A DNA stretch of 37,432 bases, from the NCBI GenBank assembly GCA_041753515.1, contig JBGSUE010000021.1, forward strand, positions 1 through 37,432. The letters are read 5' to 3'. Under the pieces are notes generated by a model. The model was not told the DNA's origin and did no database searches. It saw only the letters and a program-made list of their open reading frames with translations. A program made the translations under genes and the position numbers. Source of the stretch: JBGSUE01 sp041753515 (lineage in GTDB: Bacteria; Patescibacteriota; Microgenomatia; UBA10105; UBA927). Below, one piece after another: positions 22,280 through 30,540 of this stretch (position 1 is its first letter; each line of letters starts with the position of its first letter).

Positions 22280-23206
22280 CTATTCACTTAATATCATCTT
22301 CAACAAGGCCATTCTTACATATAATCCATTTTTCATCTGGTGGGTCATGTAGTAGGCACGATCATCAAGGTCGACAGCCATCTCAATCTCCCCCACCCGC
22401 GGAAACGGATGCATCACGATGGCACTTATCTTCATTTTCGCCAGTGTTTCCGGAGTTACTATATAGTGATTTTTCAGTTTTTCGTAACTTGTCAGATCAC
22501 TGAACCGCTCCTTCTGCACCCGGGTGACATACAGGACATCGGTGCGGTCCAGAACCGGATCCAATGTCTCCATCTCCTTTACGTCTACATTTCTCTGGTC
22601 TAATAAGTGCATAAGTTCTTTCGGCATCCGAAGCATATCCGGCGAAACAAGATTAATTTTCGTATTTGTGTAAAGTGATAAAACTTTTGCCAACGAATGG
22701 ACTGTCCTTCCATTCATCAGATCACCCACAAGCGTCACCGTGAGGCCTTCCAGTGTTTCGAACTTCCTGAATATGGTATAGGCATCCAGAAGTGCTTGTG
22801 TAGGGTGTTCTCCCACACCGTCTCCGGCATTGACAACCGGCACGGGAGAAAATTCTGCCGCAATTTTTGCCGATCCTACCTCCGGATGGCGGATAACGAT
22901 AACGTCCGAGTAGGATGCAAACGTGCGAACGGTATCGGCAAGTGTTTCCCCTTTGGCAACAGATGAATACGTCACGCCCTGCAGGGGGATAAACCCGCCG
23001 CCCAGGCGCTGCATGGCAGTCACAAACGAAGCAAACGTCCGGCTGGAGGGCTCATAAAACAATGCTGTCATCACTTTGCCGGCTAAAATAGGTTCAATGC
23101 CTTTTGTGTGCACGATCTCCCGCATTCTCCCCGCCTCATGAAAAACATCGGCAAGCATTTCCCTGGTAAACTGGTCAACACTTAAAATATCTTTACCTTT
23201 TAACAT
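22280..23206 (-). CDS. pyrB: Aspartate carbamoyltransferase
   Basis: A protein of 308 residues that makes carbamoyl aspartate. The carbamoyl phosphate site is FYEPSSRTFASFVTA (usual form FxEPSTRTRxSF), followed by GGGFIPLQG; later come the HPTQALLDAYTI motif, VGDLMNGRTVHSL, and MHPFPRVGEI. The start at 23206 is chosen because GGAAGGAG lies five bases before it; an in-frame ATG at 23221 is less likely. It overlaps the carB 3' end by 7 bases. No PyrI regulatory subunit is seen, so allosteric control of the E. coli kind is not expected. Confidence 0.94.
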   Translation of the reverse strand: MLKGKDILSVDQFTREMLADVFHEAGRMREIVHTKGIEPILAGKVMTALFYEPSSRTFASFVTAMQRLGGGFIPLQGVTYSSVAKGETLADTVRTFASYSDVIVIRHPEVGSAKIAAEFSPVPVVNAGDGVGEHPTQALLDAYTIFRKFETLEGLTVTLVGDLMNGRTVHSLAKVLSLYTNTKINLVSPDMLRMPKELMHLLDQRNVDVKEMETLDPVLDRTDVLYVTRVQKERFSDLTSYEKLKNHYIVTPETLAKMKISAIVMHPFPRVGEIEMAVDLDDRAYYMTHQMKNGLYVRMALLKMILSE

Positions 23207-26200
23207 AGATACTCCTTCCATGATTGTATACCAACAGTATGCGGTGAATATTTCAATACCGACCGGATGAATAGTTTTGCAGTTTCGCTGTTGGTGAAAA
23301 TCGGAATCCCAAGGTCAACCGCCATCCTGCGCATGGTGTACCCGTCGGTGAAAGTCTTGGCAAGCTTTCCGCGCTTGCTCTCATACGCATTTTCCGGGGT
23401 AACAACGGCAAAATCTATCTTTTTTTCTACCATGAGGTCGATGATATTCGGATGACCTCCTTCGTAAATTTTACGCACCGTTATGGCATCAATCCCGTGG
23501 TCCCGGAGAAAAAATCCGGTGCCTGTCGAGGCATATACAGTAAACCCTGCTGAGAAAAGCTCTTTAGCACTCCTCAAAAATCCGAGTTTTGCATCAGACC
23601 CGCCAAGGGACAGATAGACGGTTTTTTTCGACGGGAACGCATATCCTGTTGCCTGAATTGCTTTCAGATATGATTCTTCAACCGTTCTTCCGAGTCCCAC
23701 TACTTCGCCTGTCGAGTTCATCTCAACCGTCAAAACCGGATCAGACCCGCGCAGTTTGTGATAGGAAAACTGCGGCACCTTCACACCCACATATCCGCGC
23801 TGCCTGTTCTGCGGCTTTTCCGGATGCTTTCCTACGAGAATCTCTGCAGCAATCGACATAAAATTTACTCCCGTGACTTTGCTGACAAACGGAATACTGC
23901 GCGATGCTCTGACATTTGCCTCTATCACCCGGATATCGTCCCCTCTGACTAAAAACTGGATATTACACAGGCCGGATATATTCAGAACTTGACCGATTTT
24001 TCCGGCAATCGTAAGAATATTCTGAGCATGATCGTGATCAAGATGGACCGGCGGCAAGATCATTGTGGCATCTCCCGAGTGCACGCCCCCGTATTCCACG
24101 TGTTCGCTGATTGCAGACACAACCGGGTCCCCCCCGTCAAATACGGCATCCACGTCATACTCCCGGGCTCCGGACATGAATTTTGATACCACAAGTTTCA
24201 TGCTTGTACCGTCAAAACTTCCGAAATACTCCTCAAACTGCTCTGGCGTCTCAATGACACTCATGGCAGAACCCGACAGGACATACGACGGACGAACTAA
24301 TACCGGATACCCGACGTTTGATGCGAATGTGAACGCACTTTCTTTCCCTAAAACCTGATCCCATTCAGGCTGCAGAATGCCAAGCGTATCACACAGTGCC
24401 GAGAACGTTTTCCTGTCCTCCGCACGGTTGACATCCTCCGGATCAGTTCCTAATACCGGCACACCGGCTGTTTTAAGCGGCATGGCAAGGTTATTCGGAA
24501 TCTGTCCGCCGACTGAAACGATTACAGGCGCTTTCTCACTATCTGTAATATCCAATATTCTCTCAAGCGTCAGCTCTTCAAAATACAGGACATCCGAAAT
24601 ATCGTAATCGGTAGATACTGTTTCCGGATTACAGTTGACGACGATTGCTTTGTAGCCATTTTTCCTCAAAGAGGAAACCGTATTAACCGCACACCAGTCA
24701 AACTCAACAGACGTACCGATGGCATACGGGCCTCCACCAATGACAATCGCTTTATTTTCCGTTTTTGCAGGAACATGATCGGATTTACGCCCAAGATACG
24801 TCATATACAGATAATTCGTGACAGCCGGAAACTCCCCTGCTGTCGTATCGATATGCTTGATGGATGGTACAATACCCATTTTTTTACGCATTGTTCGAAT
24901 TTCTTCTTCTGTTTTTCCCCATACCGTACCAATTTGCGTATCTGAAAATCCTAATTGTTTTGATTTTCGCAACAATTCATTAATACTTATCCCTTTTCCC
25001 TTTTGCCTTTTCCCTAATCCCTTATATCCCTCCACAATATTCTTCAGTTTATTCAAAAACCACGGATCAATCATGGTGAGTGTTTGGAGCTTTTCAACCG
25101 TCAGACCGCGCTTCAATGCTTCACAGATAGTGAAGAGCCGCTCAGGGTCCGCATTCTCAAGTTTGAGAATCAATCCTGCATCATCCAATCCATCCCCATT
25201 CCCGTTCACAACTCCTTCATGACCCTGATTAAGCATCCGTACCGCTTTCTGGACTGCCTCCTCAAAACTCCGACCTATTGCCATCACCTCTCCCACGCTT
25301 TTCATCTCGCTGCCGATCGTCGGAGCCACATGGGTAAACTTTGAAAGGTCCCAACGGGGAATTTTCACCACAAGATAATCAAGGGCTGGTTCAAAAAACG
25401 CCGTCGTTTTGCCTGTTACTGCATTAGGAATTTCATCAAGAGTCTTTCCCAATGATAGTTTAGCCGCGACATAGGCCAACGGATATCCTGTTGCCTTTGA
25501 AGCAAGAGCCGAAGAACGCGATAGACGGGCGTTGACCTCTATCACGCGAAGATCACCGCTTTTCGGATGAAGAGCAAACTGTATGTTGCATTCTCCGATA
25601 ATACCCAGTTTCCGGATCGTATGAATGGCATGCATTCGCAACCTGAAATACTCGTCATTGGTGAGCGTTTGGGATGGCGCCACCACAATCGATTCCCCGG
25701 TATGGATACCGACCGGATCGAAATTTTCCATATTACACACTGTAATGCAATTATCATTCCTGTCCCGCACGACTTCATATTCGATTTCCTTCCAACCTAA
25801 TAAACATTCCTCGATAATGATCTGGCTTGTCGTTGCCAATGATTTTGTGAGAAGCGTATGAAGTTCAGCCTCAGTCTGTGCAATGCCGGACCCAGTACCC
25901 CCCAATGCAAACCCAACCCGCAGCATCACCGGATACCCGAGTGTTTTGGCATATGAGAGTCCGTCATCAATGTTATTTACTATCTTCCCATTGGCACTTT
26001 GAAGACCTATACCCTCCAGCATCCTACGGAATTTTTCGCGGTCTTCTGTTTCATCAATGGCTGCTATCGGTGTCCCCAACACTTCAACATGATATTTTTC
26101 CAAAACACCAAACTGTGCAAGCGCAAGGCCGCAATTCAATGCTGTTTGCCCACCAAACGATAAAAGAATCCCATCCGGTTTTTCTTTTTCAATCACCTGT

Positions 26201-26415
26201 TCTACGTATTCCGGACGAACCGGTAAAAAATAGACTTCGTCAGCCAATCCTTCGGATGTCTGGATTGTCGCCACATTGGGATTAACGAGAATAACGCGTT
26301 TCCCCTCTTCTTTCAGCGCTTTAATTGCCTGACTCCCGGAATAGTCAAACTCCCCCGCCTCACCGATTTTCAAGGCTCCTGAACCTAAAAGTAAAACAGA
26401 TCGTATATGTTTCAT
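23200..26415 (-). CDS. carB: Carbamoyl-phosphate synthase, large subunit
   Basis: A protein of 1071 residues, the usual length, made of two ATP-grasp halves and a C-terminal allosteric (MGS) domain. It starts HIRSVLLLGSGALKIGEAGEFDYSGSQA; the first half contains GFALGGTGSGIA and IEVNARLSRSSALASKATGYP, and the second half repeats the plan with GGGPYAIGTSVEFDW and VIEANVRASRSIPFVSKVTG. The MGS domain near residues 930-1071 includes ASTGTGFFLRDHG. A low-complexity insertion GLGKRQKGKGI is coded by a CCCTTTT repeat in the oligomerisation region, before NELLRKSKQLGFSDTQI. It forms the synthase with CarA, upstream, from which it is separated by a repeat element. Confidence 0.96.
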   Translation of the reverse strand: MKHIRSVLLLGSGALKIGEAGEFDYSGSQAIKALKEEGKRVILVNPNVATIQTSEGLADEVYFLPVRPEYVEQVIEKEKPDGILLSFGGQTALNCGLALAQFGVLEKYHVEVLGTPIAAIDETEDREKFRRMLEGIGLQSANGKIVNNIDDGLSYAKTLGYPVMLRVGFALGGTGSGIAQTEAELHTLLTKSLATTSQIIIEECLLGWKEIEYEVVRDRNDNCITVCNMENFDPVGIHTGESIVVAPSQTLTNDEYFRLRMHAIHTIRKLGIIGECNIQFALHPKSGDLRVIEVNARLSRSSALASKATGYPLAYVAAKLSLGKTLDEIPNAVTGKTTAFFEPALDYLVVKIPRWDLSKFTHVAPTIGSEMKSVGEVMAIGRSFEEAVQKAVRMLNQGHEGVVNGNGDGLDDAGLILKLENADPERLFTICEALKRGLTVEKLQTLTMIDPWFLNKLKNIVEGYKGLGKRQKGKGISINELLRKSKQLGFSDTQIGTVWGKTEEEIRTMRKKMGIVPSIKHIDTTAGEFPAVTNYLYMTYLGRKSDHVPAKTENKAIVIGGGPYAIGTSVEFDWCAVNTVSSLRKNGYKAIVVNCNPETVSTDYDISDVLYFEELTLERILDITDSEKAPVIVSVGGQIPNNLAMPLKTAGVPVLGTDPEDVNRAEDRKTFSALCDTLGILQPEWDQVLGKESAFTFASNVGYPVLVRPSYVLSGSAMSVIETPEQFEEYFGSFDGTSMKLVVSKFMSGAREYDVDAVFDGGDPVVSAISEHVEYGGVHSGDATMILPPVHLDHDHAQNILTIAGKIGQVLNISGLCNIQFLVRGDDIRVIEANVRASRSIPFVSKVTGVNFMSIAAEILVGKHPEKPQNRQRGYVGVKVPQFSYHKLRGSDPVLTVEMNSTGEVVGLGRTVEESYLKAIQATGYAFPSKKTVYLSLGGSDAKLGFLRSAKELFSAGFTVYASTGTGFFLRDHGIDAITVRKIYEGGHPNIIDLMVEKKIDFAVVTPENAYESKRGKLAKTFTDGYTMRRMAVDLGIPIFTNSETAKLFIRSVLKYSPHTVGIQSWKEYLC
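23212..23219 (-). promoter_or_regulatory. Ribosome binding site that sets the pyrB start
   Basis: GGAAGGAG on the minus strand ends 5 bases before the ATG at 23206. It lies within the 3' end of carB. This strong site decides for 23206 over 23221. Confidence 0.75.
24991..25020. repeat. Pyrimidine-rich CCCTTTT repeat inside carB
   Basis: CCCTTTTCCCTTTTGCC and a following copy are read in frame as KRQKGKG. It lies in the linker region between the first synthetic unit and the oligomerisation domain. Confidence 0.55.
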
Positions 26416-26426
26416 AAAGTGTTAAA

Positions 26427-26489
26427 TGTCATTCTGAGCGTAAGCGAAGAATCTCATAAACAAGATGCTTCGTTTCACTCAGCATGACA
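26427..26489. repeat. 63-bp TGTCATTCTGAG...CTCAGCATGACA inverted-repeat element
   Basis: TGTCATTCTGAG (26427-26438) and CTCAGCATGACA (26478-26489) are inverted with 11 of 12 matches and share the TGTCATnnnGAG plan of the 22186 element. The interior contains GCGTAAGCGAAGAATCTC and AGATGCTTCG, known as a common spacer-type repeat in bacterial genomes. It fills the gap between carA and carB. Confidence 0.8.
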
Positions 26490-26494
26490 ATTAT

Positions 26495-27559
26495 TTACAA
26501 ATCAAACACTCCTACCGTATCAAACGGTCCGGGATTGCCCTCGGGATGAAACTGCGTGCTTCTGATGGCCTTTGTCGTGTGCCGTATCCCCTCGTTGGTC
26601 CCGTCGTTCAGATTGGTAAACCATACCTCAAAATCTTTTGGTATTGTTTTTGAGTCCACGGCATATCCGTGGTTCTGGCTCGTCACAAAGCACTTTCCTG
26701 TATGCACATTTTTGACAGGCTGGTTCAATCCCCTGTGTCCGTATGAAAGCTTGTATGTATCAGCTCCAATAGCAAGAGACAGAAGCTGATGACCGAGGCA
26801 GATTCCTAAAAACGGAATATCTGCCGCAAGCACTTTTTTAATATTCTCCACGGTTTTCCCGCAGTCCTTCGGATCACCTGGGCCATTAGAACAAACGACT
26901 GCATCAATCCCTTTGATGTCCATTGGGTTTGCATCCCACGGAATCCGCATCACTTCATATCCGCGCCCGATAAGTTCACGCAGTATTCCATGCTTCACCC
27001 CGCAATCAATCAATACTATCCTTTTCCCTGCCTTGCCGGCAGGCAGGCCTTTTCCCTTGTACCTTAGCACTTCTTTGACGCTTGTCCTTTCAACCCAATG
27101 GATTGATTTTGCAGGAGAATAGTGCACATTCTTTTTATTTGTGATCATTCCATTCATCACCCCATGTTCCCGCAGCGTGAGCGTCAGCGACCTCGTATCT
27201 ATCCCGCAGATACCCGGAATGTGTTGTTCGTCAAGCCACTGGGAAAAATTCTTGGCCATGGAAAAATGTGATGGATCCTTAGCCCATTCACCGACCACCA
27301 CACCTGTTGCCCAAATTCGCTCAGATTCGAAATTTTCCATGAGATGTTCACCGAGAGTACGAGGTGTTTCTATTCCATAGTTGCCAATAAGAGGATACGT
27401 AAACGTGAGGATTTGTCCGGCAAATGATGGATCTGTCAGGCTCTGCGGATATCCGGTCATGCCTGTCGAGAAGACAACCTCTCCGGAGGATTCTCCGGCA
27501 AATCCGAATGCATCGCCTTCCAGGCGCGTATCGTCTTCTAAAATGAGGTAGGATTTCAC
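26495..27559 (-). CDS. carA: Carbamoyl-phosphate synthase, small subunit
   Basis: A glutamine amidotransferase subunit of 354 residues that delivers ammonia to CarB. The N-terminal domain begins SYLILEDDTRLEGDAFGF; the class I GATase part has the catalytic cysteine in FLGICLGHQLL and the His-Glu pair in FHPEGNPGPFD. The start is a GTG at 27559, set by the conserved N-terminus. A GCCTTGCCGGCAGGCAGG repeat adds LPAGKAGK at the hinge between the two domains. It is the first gene of the pyrimidine operon, with its own promoter. Confidence 0.95.
   Translation of the reverse strand: MKSYLILEDDTRLEGDAFGFAGESSGEVVFSTGMTGYPQSLTDPSFAGQILTFTYPLIGNYGIETPRTLGEHLMENFESERIWATGVVVGEWAKDPSHFSMAKNFSQWLDEQHIPGICGIDTRSLTLTLREHGVMNGMITNKKNVHYSPAKSIHWVERTSVKEVLRYKGKGLPAGKAGKRIVLIDCGVKHGILRELIGRGYEVMRIPWDANPMDIKGIDAVVCSNGPGDPKDCGKTVENIKKVLAADIPFLGICLGHQLLSLAIGADTYKLSYGHRGLNQPVKNVHTGKCFVTSQNHGYAVDSKTIPKDFEVWFTNLNDGTNEGIRHTTKAIRSTQFHPEGNPGPFDTVGVFDL
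27030..27050. repeat. GCCGGCAGGCAGG repeat inside carA
   Basis: A palindrome-like CCTTGCCGGCAGGCAGGC is read in frame as LPAGKAG. PAG(R/K)QAG-type peptides of this origin are typical in-frame insertions in candidate-phylum genomes (from memory, not searched). Confidence 0.6.
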
Positions 27560-27568
27560 TTAAATTAA

Positions 27569-27599
27569 GAGTCTATCGACTCACCCCTCCCCTTGTCAA
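27569..27599 (-). promoter_or_regulatory. Promoter of the pyrimidine operon, with dyad over the -10
   Basis: On the minus strand a perfect TTGACA (27599-27594) is followed after 18 bases by TAGACT (27575-27570). The palindrome GAGTC-GATA-GACTC (27582-27569) covers the -10 and could be an operator. The -10 ends 10 bases before the GTG at 27559, so the leader is only about 3-4 bases, which rules out an attenuator or PyrR-type leader. Confidence 0.55.
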
Positions 27600-28394
27600 C
27601 TAGCTTAACTTTAAAATCATTCCTGTCTCAAGGGCTTTTTTGTAGCCGTGGCGGAAATAGAGGATACCGAATAGTGTATACACAGCATTCAGACCCAATG
27701 CCCACATGACTTTCGAATAGTCAAGTTGTCCTGTGGCGATCACACCGCGCATACCGTCGAATACGTAACTTGTGGGTATAACTGTTGCAATATTCTGCAT
27801 CCAGCCGGGCATGGATGATGTGGGATAAAACACACCGGAAAACGGTTGAATCGTCCATATAAGAATCCAAGTAAATGACTCGATACGATTTCCGTACTGT
27901 ACAATGAGGGAATTGATAAAAAAGCTCGCCCACCATCCGACTAATAACAGGTTGAATACGAGAGGAATCAGCAATAATCCATATGTGAATATATTGAAGG
28001 AAAACAGAAGATAGGCAAGGAAGGTCATAAGTCCAATCGTAATGACAAGTTTCACAAGGCTCAGGAGAATAAGCGCCAAAAAATGCTCAAATGGTGTTAT
28101 CGGTGAAGCCACAATATTGAGCATATTCCGATCCCAAGATTCTTTAATAAACTCTATCCCTATCTCCTGTTGGATCCGGGAAACAATTGTCCAACAAATC
28201 AAACCTCCAATAATAAACGATACGAGTCCCGCACCGTACACCCCTTCTTGAATATAGCTTGACGTCATACCCCAAATGACCAGGTCAAATGTCCCCCACC
28301 AGAAACAATCCACGAGATTATTGAGGTCTCTCGGCCAGGTAAACAGATGTCTCAACATCATAGCCCACACTCTTTGTATATTTATTTTTTCCAT
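27600..28394 (-). CDS. ABC-2 type transporter permease
   Basis: A polytopic protein of 264 residues with about six membrane segments (roughly 22-42, 56-78, 102-135, 140-165, 171-195 and 230-250) and the ABC-2 signature region PFSGVFYPTSSMPGWMQNIATVIPTSYVFDGMR. Proteins of this kind export polysaccharide, lipid-linked or drug substrates; the cargo is not visible. It starts 10 bases after the ATPase stop and ends one base before the pyrimidine operon promoter. Confidence 0.88.
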   Translation of the reverse strand: MEKINIQRVWAMMLRHLFTWPRDLNNLVDCFWWGTFDLVIWGMTSSYIQEGVYGAGLVSFIIGGLICWTIVSRIQQEIGIEFIKESWDRNMLNIVASPITPFEHFLALILLSLVKLVITIGLMTFLAYLLFSFNIFTYGLLLIPLVFNLLLVGWWASFFINSLIVQYGNRIESFTWILIWTIQPFSGVFYPTSSMPGWMQNIATVIPTSYVFDGMRGVIATGQLDYSKVMWALGLNAVYTLFGILYFRHGYKKALETGMILKLS

Positions 28395-28404
28395 ACTTTT
28401 TCCT

Positions 28405-29325
28405 TTATGAACTTTTCCCTTTCAACTCATCAATAAAATAGTCTTCCAGCGTCGGCTTTGTAATCGTAATTTCCGTATATTCTACCCCTTTATGGGCAAG
28501 GTCTGATAACACATGAGAGACATCTTCCTCTTTTATATCAATCTCTACATACCGGTCTTTCGTCTCAACCGGAAGTTTCTGAATCCTGCAGTACTCCACT
28601 GTCCTTTTTTGCCCGTCTTTCATATAGAGCCGCATGCGGGTCATGGGAAGTGTTTTTTTCACGAGCTCCTCCGGTGTCCCTTCTGCCGTAATCTTGCCGT
28701 GATTGATAAAAATGACCCTATCTGCAAGCTCCTCGACTTCTGCCATATTGTGGCTCGTTAACAGCATGGTTGTTTGATACTTCTCCTGACTTTTCAGAAG
28801 ATACGTATGGACACTTCGTGCAATTTCAGGATCAAGCGAGCTTGTTGGTTCGTCCAAAAGTACGAATTTCGGATAATTGATGAATGCTTTTGCCAGATTC
28901 ACTTTTGCCATGTTTCCTGCCGAAAGGTCTCCGCCCAGTTTATCCCGGTATTTCTCAAGCTCAAAAGTCTCAATCATCCGGTTTACCTTGTCCATGGGTT
29001 GTTCCACCTCATACATCCGGGCAAACACATACAGGTGTTCCCACACTTTCATCCGCCAGGGCATCTTGATGTACGCACTGGAAAAATTCATGCGTCCGAT
29101 TACATCCTGGCGCTCTTCAGGCATCTGCTTACCGAAAATGGAAATATTTCCCGACGTTTTGGACAAAACACCTAAAATCATCGAAATCGTCGTCGTCTTC
29201 CCTGCCCCATTCTGGCCGAGTAATCCCACAATCTCCCCTTCTCCCACGGAAAAAGTTATATCATCAACAGCAGTAAACCTACCAAATATTTTCACCAAAT
29301 GATTTACTTCCAGAACATTCTTCAT
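28405..29325 (-). CDS. ABC transporter ATP-binding protein
   Basis: A protein of 306 residues, the ATPase of the two-gene exporter. Walker A is GQNGAGKTT, Walker B is FVLLDEPTSSLD, and the H-loop is LLTSHNM. The usual LSGGQ signature is LSAGN (in GDLSAGNMAKVNLAKAF). A C-terminal domain follows from about residue 225, as in ABC exporters of the CcmA/NatA-like group. The start at 29325 is directly behind a -10 box. The ABC proteins are separated from the upstream glycosyltransferase gene by a strong hairpin. Confidence 0.92.
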   Translation of the reverse strand: MKNVLEVNHLVKIFGRFTAVDDITFSVGEGEIVGLLGQNGAGKTTTISMILGVLSKTSGNISIFGKQMPEERQDVIGRMNFSSAYIKMPWRMKVWEHLYVFARMYEVEQPMDKVNRMIETFELEKYRDKLGGDLSAGNMAKVNLAKAFINYPKFVLLDEPTSSLDPEIARSVHTYLLKSQEKYQTTMLLTSHNMAEVEELADRVIFINHGKITAEGTPEELVKKTLPMTRMRLYMKDGQKRTVEYCRIQKLPVETKDRYVEIDIKEEDVSHVLSDLAHKGVEYTEITITKPTLEDYFIDELKGKSS

Positions 29326-29331
29326 GATTCA

Positions 29332-29360
29332 ATTGTACTTGAGGCTAAATTCTGAAGCAA
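29332..29360 (-). promoter_or_regulatory. Promoter of the ABC exporter genes
   Basis: TTGCTT (29360-29355) is followed after 17 bases by TACAAT (29337-29332), which ends 6 bases before the ATG at 29325. The transcript would begin at or just inside the start codon. The -35 is weak. Confidence 0.4.
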
Positions 29361-29370
29361 TGAACACATT

Positions 29371-29396
29371 AGTTCAATTGATCGAACAATTGAACT
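29371..29396. terminator. Hairpin at the 3' end of the glycosyltransferase gene
   Basis: AGTTCAATTG (29371-29380) and CAATTGAACT (29387-29396) form a perfect 10-bp stem with a 6-base loop, 4 bases after the glycosyltransferase stop. No T-run follows on the minus strand, so it is either a terminator without a U-tract or a protein-binding palindrome near the ABC promoter. Confidence 0.5.
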
Positions 29397-29399
29397 ATT

Positions 29400-30536
29400 T
29401 TAATGGTGCGTCTTCTTATCTACAAATTCTTGTATCACCCTCTTAAACCGTTCTTTTGAAAATTCTTTAGCCTGGGCTATACAGTTTTTGGCGGATATTT
29501 TTGATTTTTGAAATGTATGAATGGCAATTTTCAAAGATTCAACGTCCGGTGAATCAAACAGAAAGCCTGTTTTACCGTCTACAATTGTCTCCTTTACCCC
29601 TCCCTGGGCCAATCCGATGACGGGTGTGCCATGTGCCATTGCCTCCACAGGCACCATACCGAAATCCTCATTAAGTGCCGAAAATATCAGTGCTTTTGCC
29701 CCGGCATATAATTCTGCCAGTTTTTCATCCGAAACGCCCCCGGCAAACTCAATTGTCGGACCTGCAATCGATCGTAAAAACTTATCCTCTTTCCCCACAC
29801 CCACAATTTTCAATGGCAGATTCAGATCATTGCATGCCTGTATTGCAAGATCAATCCGTTTTGACCATGTGAGTCGGCCAACAGACAGGAAATAAGTACG
29901 AGGTCTGTGGTCGGTGGTCGGTGGAATGTCTATTGGAGGATAGATAAGGGTAGAATCGCGACGGTAAAATTTTTCCACCCGCCGGGCGGTTTCTTTGGAA
30001 TTGGCAATAAATAAATCCACAGCCTGAGCTGCGCGAAAGTCGTACTGGCGCAGAAAAAAATTGACGACAGTCGCATATGCACGCACAAGTGCATATTTCT
30101 GCAGGTCGCTCCCCGTTGCATACCCGTACAGATTTCTTGGAGGATGATGAATATAAGAAATATGGAGTGGAGTACTAAGGTTCAAGTACTTAGTACTCAG
30201 TACTTTTTCCTTTTCCCTGTTTAACGCCACTCCCCTGCACATAAACCAACCGCTTGAAGACAAGACCACATCGTACTGTGATAAATCGAAGGAAGACCAA
30301 ATCTTCGGAGCCAAAAACCGAAGTGGTGAAATGTATTTTTTTACAAAAATATTTTTTTGTACCCAGCTAGTCCGGATATCCCACCCGTCAAACCGTGACG
30401 CATGTTCACCAAGAGATGTACGGTCAATAAATGCCGTATACAGCGGTGCCTCGGGCCAAATCTCGTGGAGCACTTCCACCACCCGCTCAGCACCACCATA
30501 TTCTCTCAAATAATCATGTACTAATGCGATATTCAT
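29400..30536 (-). CDS. Family 4 glycosyltransferase
   Basis: A GT-B fold protein of 378 residues. It starts MNIALVHDYLREYGGAERVVEVLHEIWP, has FLSVGRLTWSKRIDLAIQACNDL as the donor-domain start, and the family motif SALNEDFGMVPVEAMAHGTPVIGLAQGG with the E-x7-E pattern. It probably adds a hexose to an envelope glycan. The start at 30536 matches the family; an earlier in-frame start would overlap the upstream gene. Two repeat-derived peptides are present: VLSTKYLNLST and TTDHRPRT. It is the last gene after ftsH, the exonuclease and the HAD gene. Confidence 0.9.
   Translation of the reverse strand: MNIALVHDYLREYGGAERVVEVLHEIWPEAPLYTAFIDRTSLGEHASRFDGWDIRTSWVQKNIFVKKYISPLRFLAPKIWSSFDLSQYDVVLSSSGWFMCRGVALNREKEKVLSTKYLNLSTPLHISYIHHPPRNLYGYATGSDLQKYALVRAYATVVNFFLRQYDFRAAQAVDLFIANSKETARRVEKFYRRDSTLIYPPIDIPPTTDHRPRTYFLSVGRLTWSKRIDLAIQACNDLNLPLKIVGVGKEDKFLRSIAGPTIEFAGGVSDEKLAELYAGAKALIFSALNEDFGMVPVEAMAHGTPVIGLAQGGVKETIVDGKTGFLFDSPDVESLKIAIHTFQKSKISAKNCIAQAKEFSKERFKRVIQEFVDKKTHH
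29901..29925. repeat. Intragenic GGTCGGTGGTCGGTGG repeat in the GT4 gene
   Basis: Direct GGTCGGT copies are read in frame as PPTTDHRPR, in the linker between the two Rossmann domains. Related to the TCGACCACTAACCACTGACT block at 9820. Confidence 0.6.
30171..30204. repeat. Intragenic AGTACT repeat in the GT4 gene
   Basis: Copies of AGTACT spaced by AAGGTTCA, TAGTACTCAGTACT and similar are read in frame as VLSTKYLNLST, an insertion in the N-terminal domain before PLHISYIHHPP. Confidence 0.6.
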
Positions 30537-30540
30537 ACAC

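Noticed and set aside
24818..25222. Plus-strand open frame of 134 codons opposite carB
   Set aside because: It lies fully antisense to conserved carB sequence, shows no known domain, and has the composition of a complementary-strand shadow.
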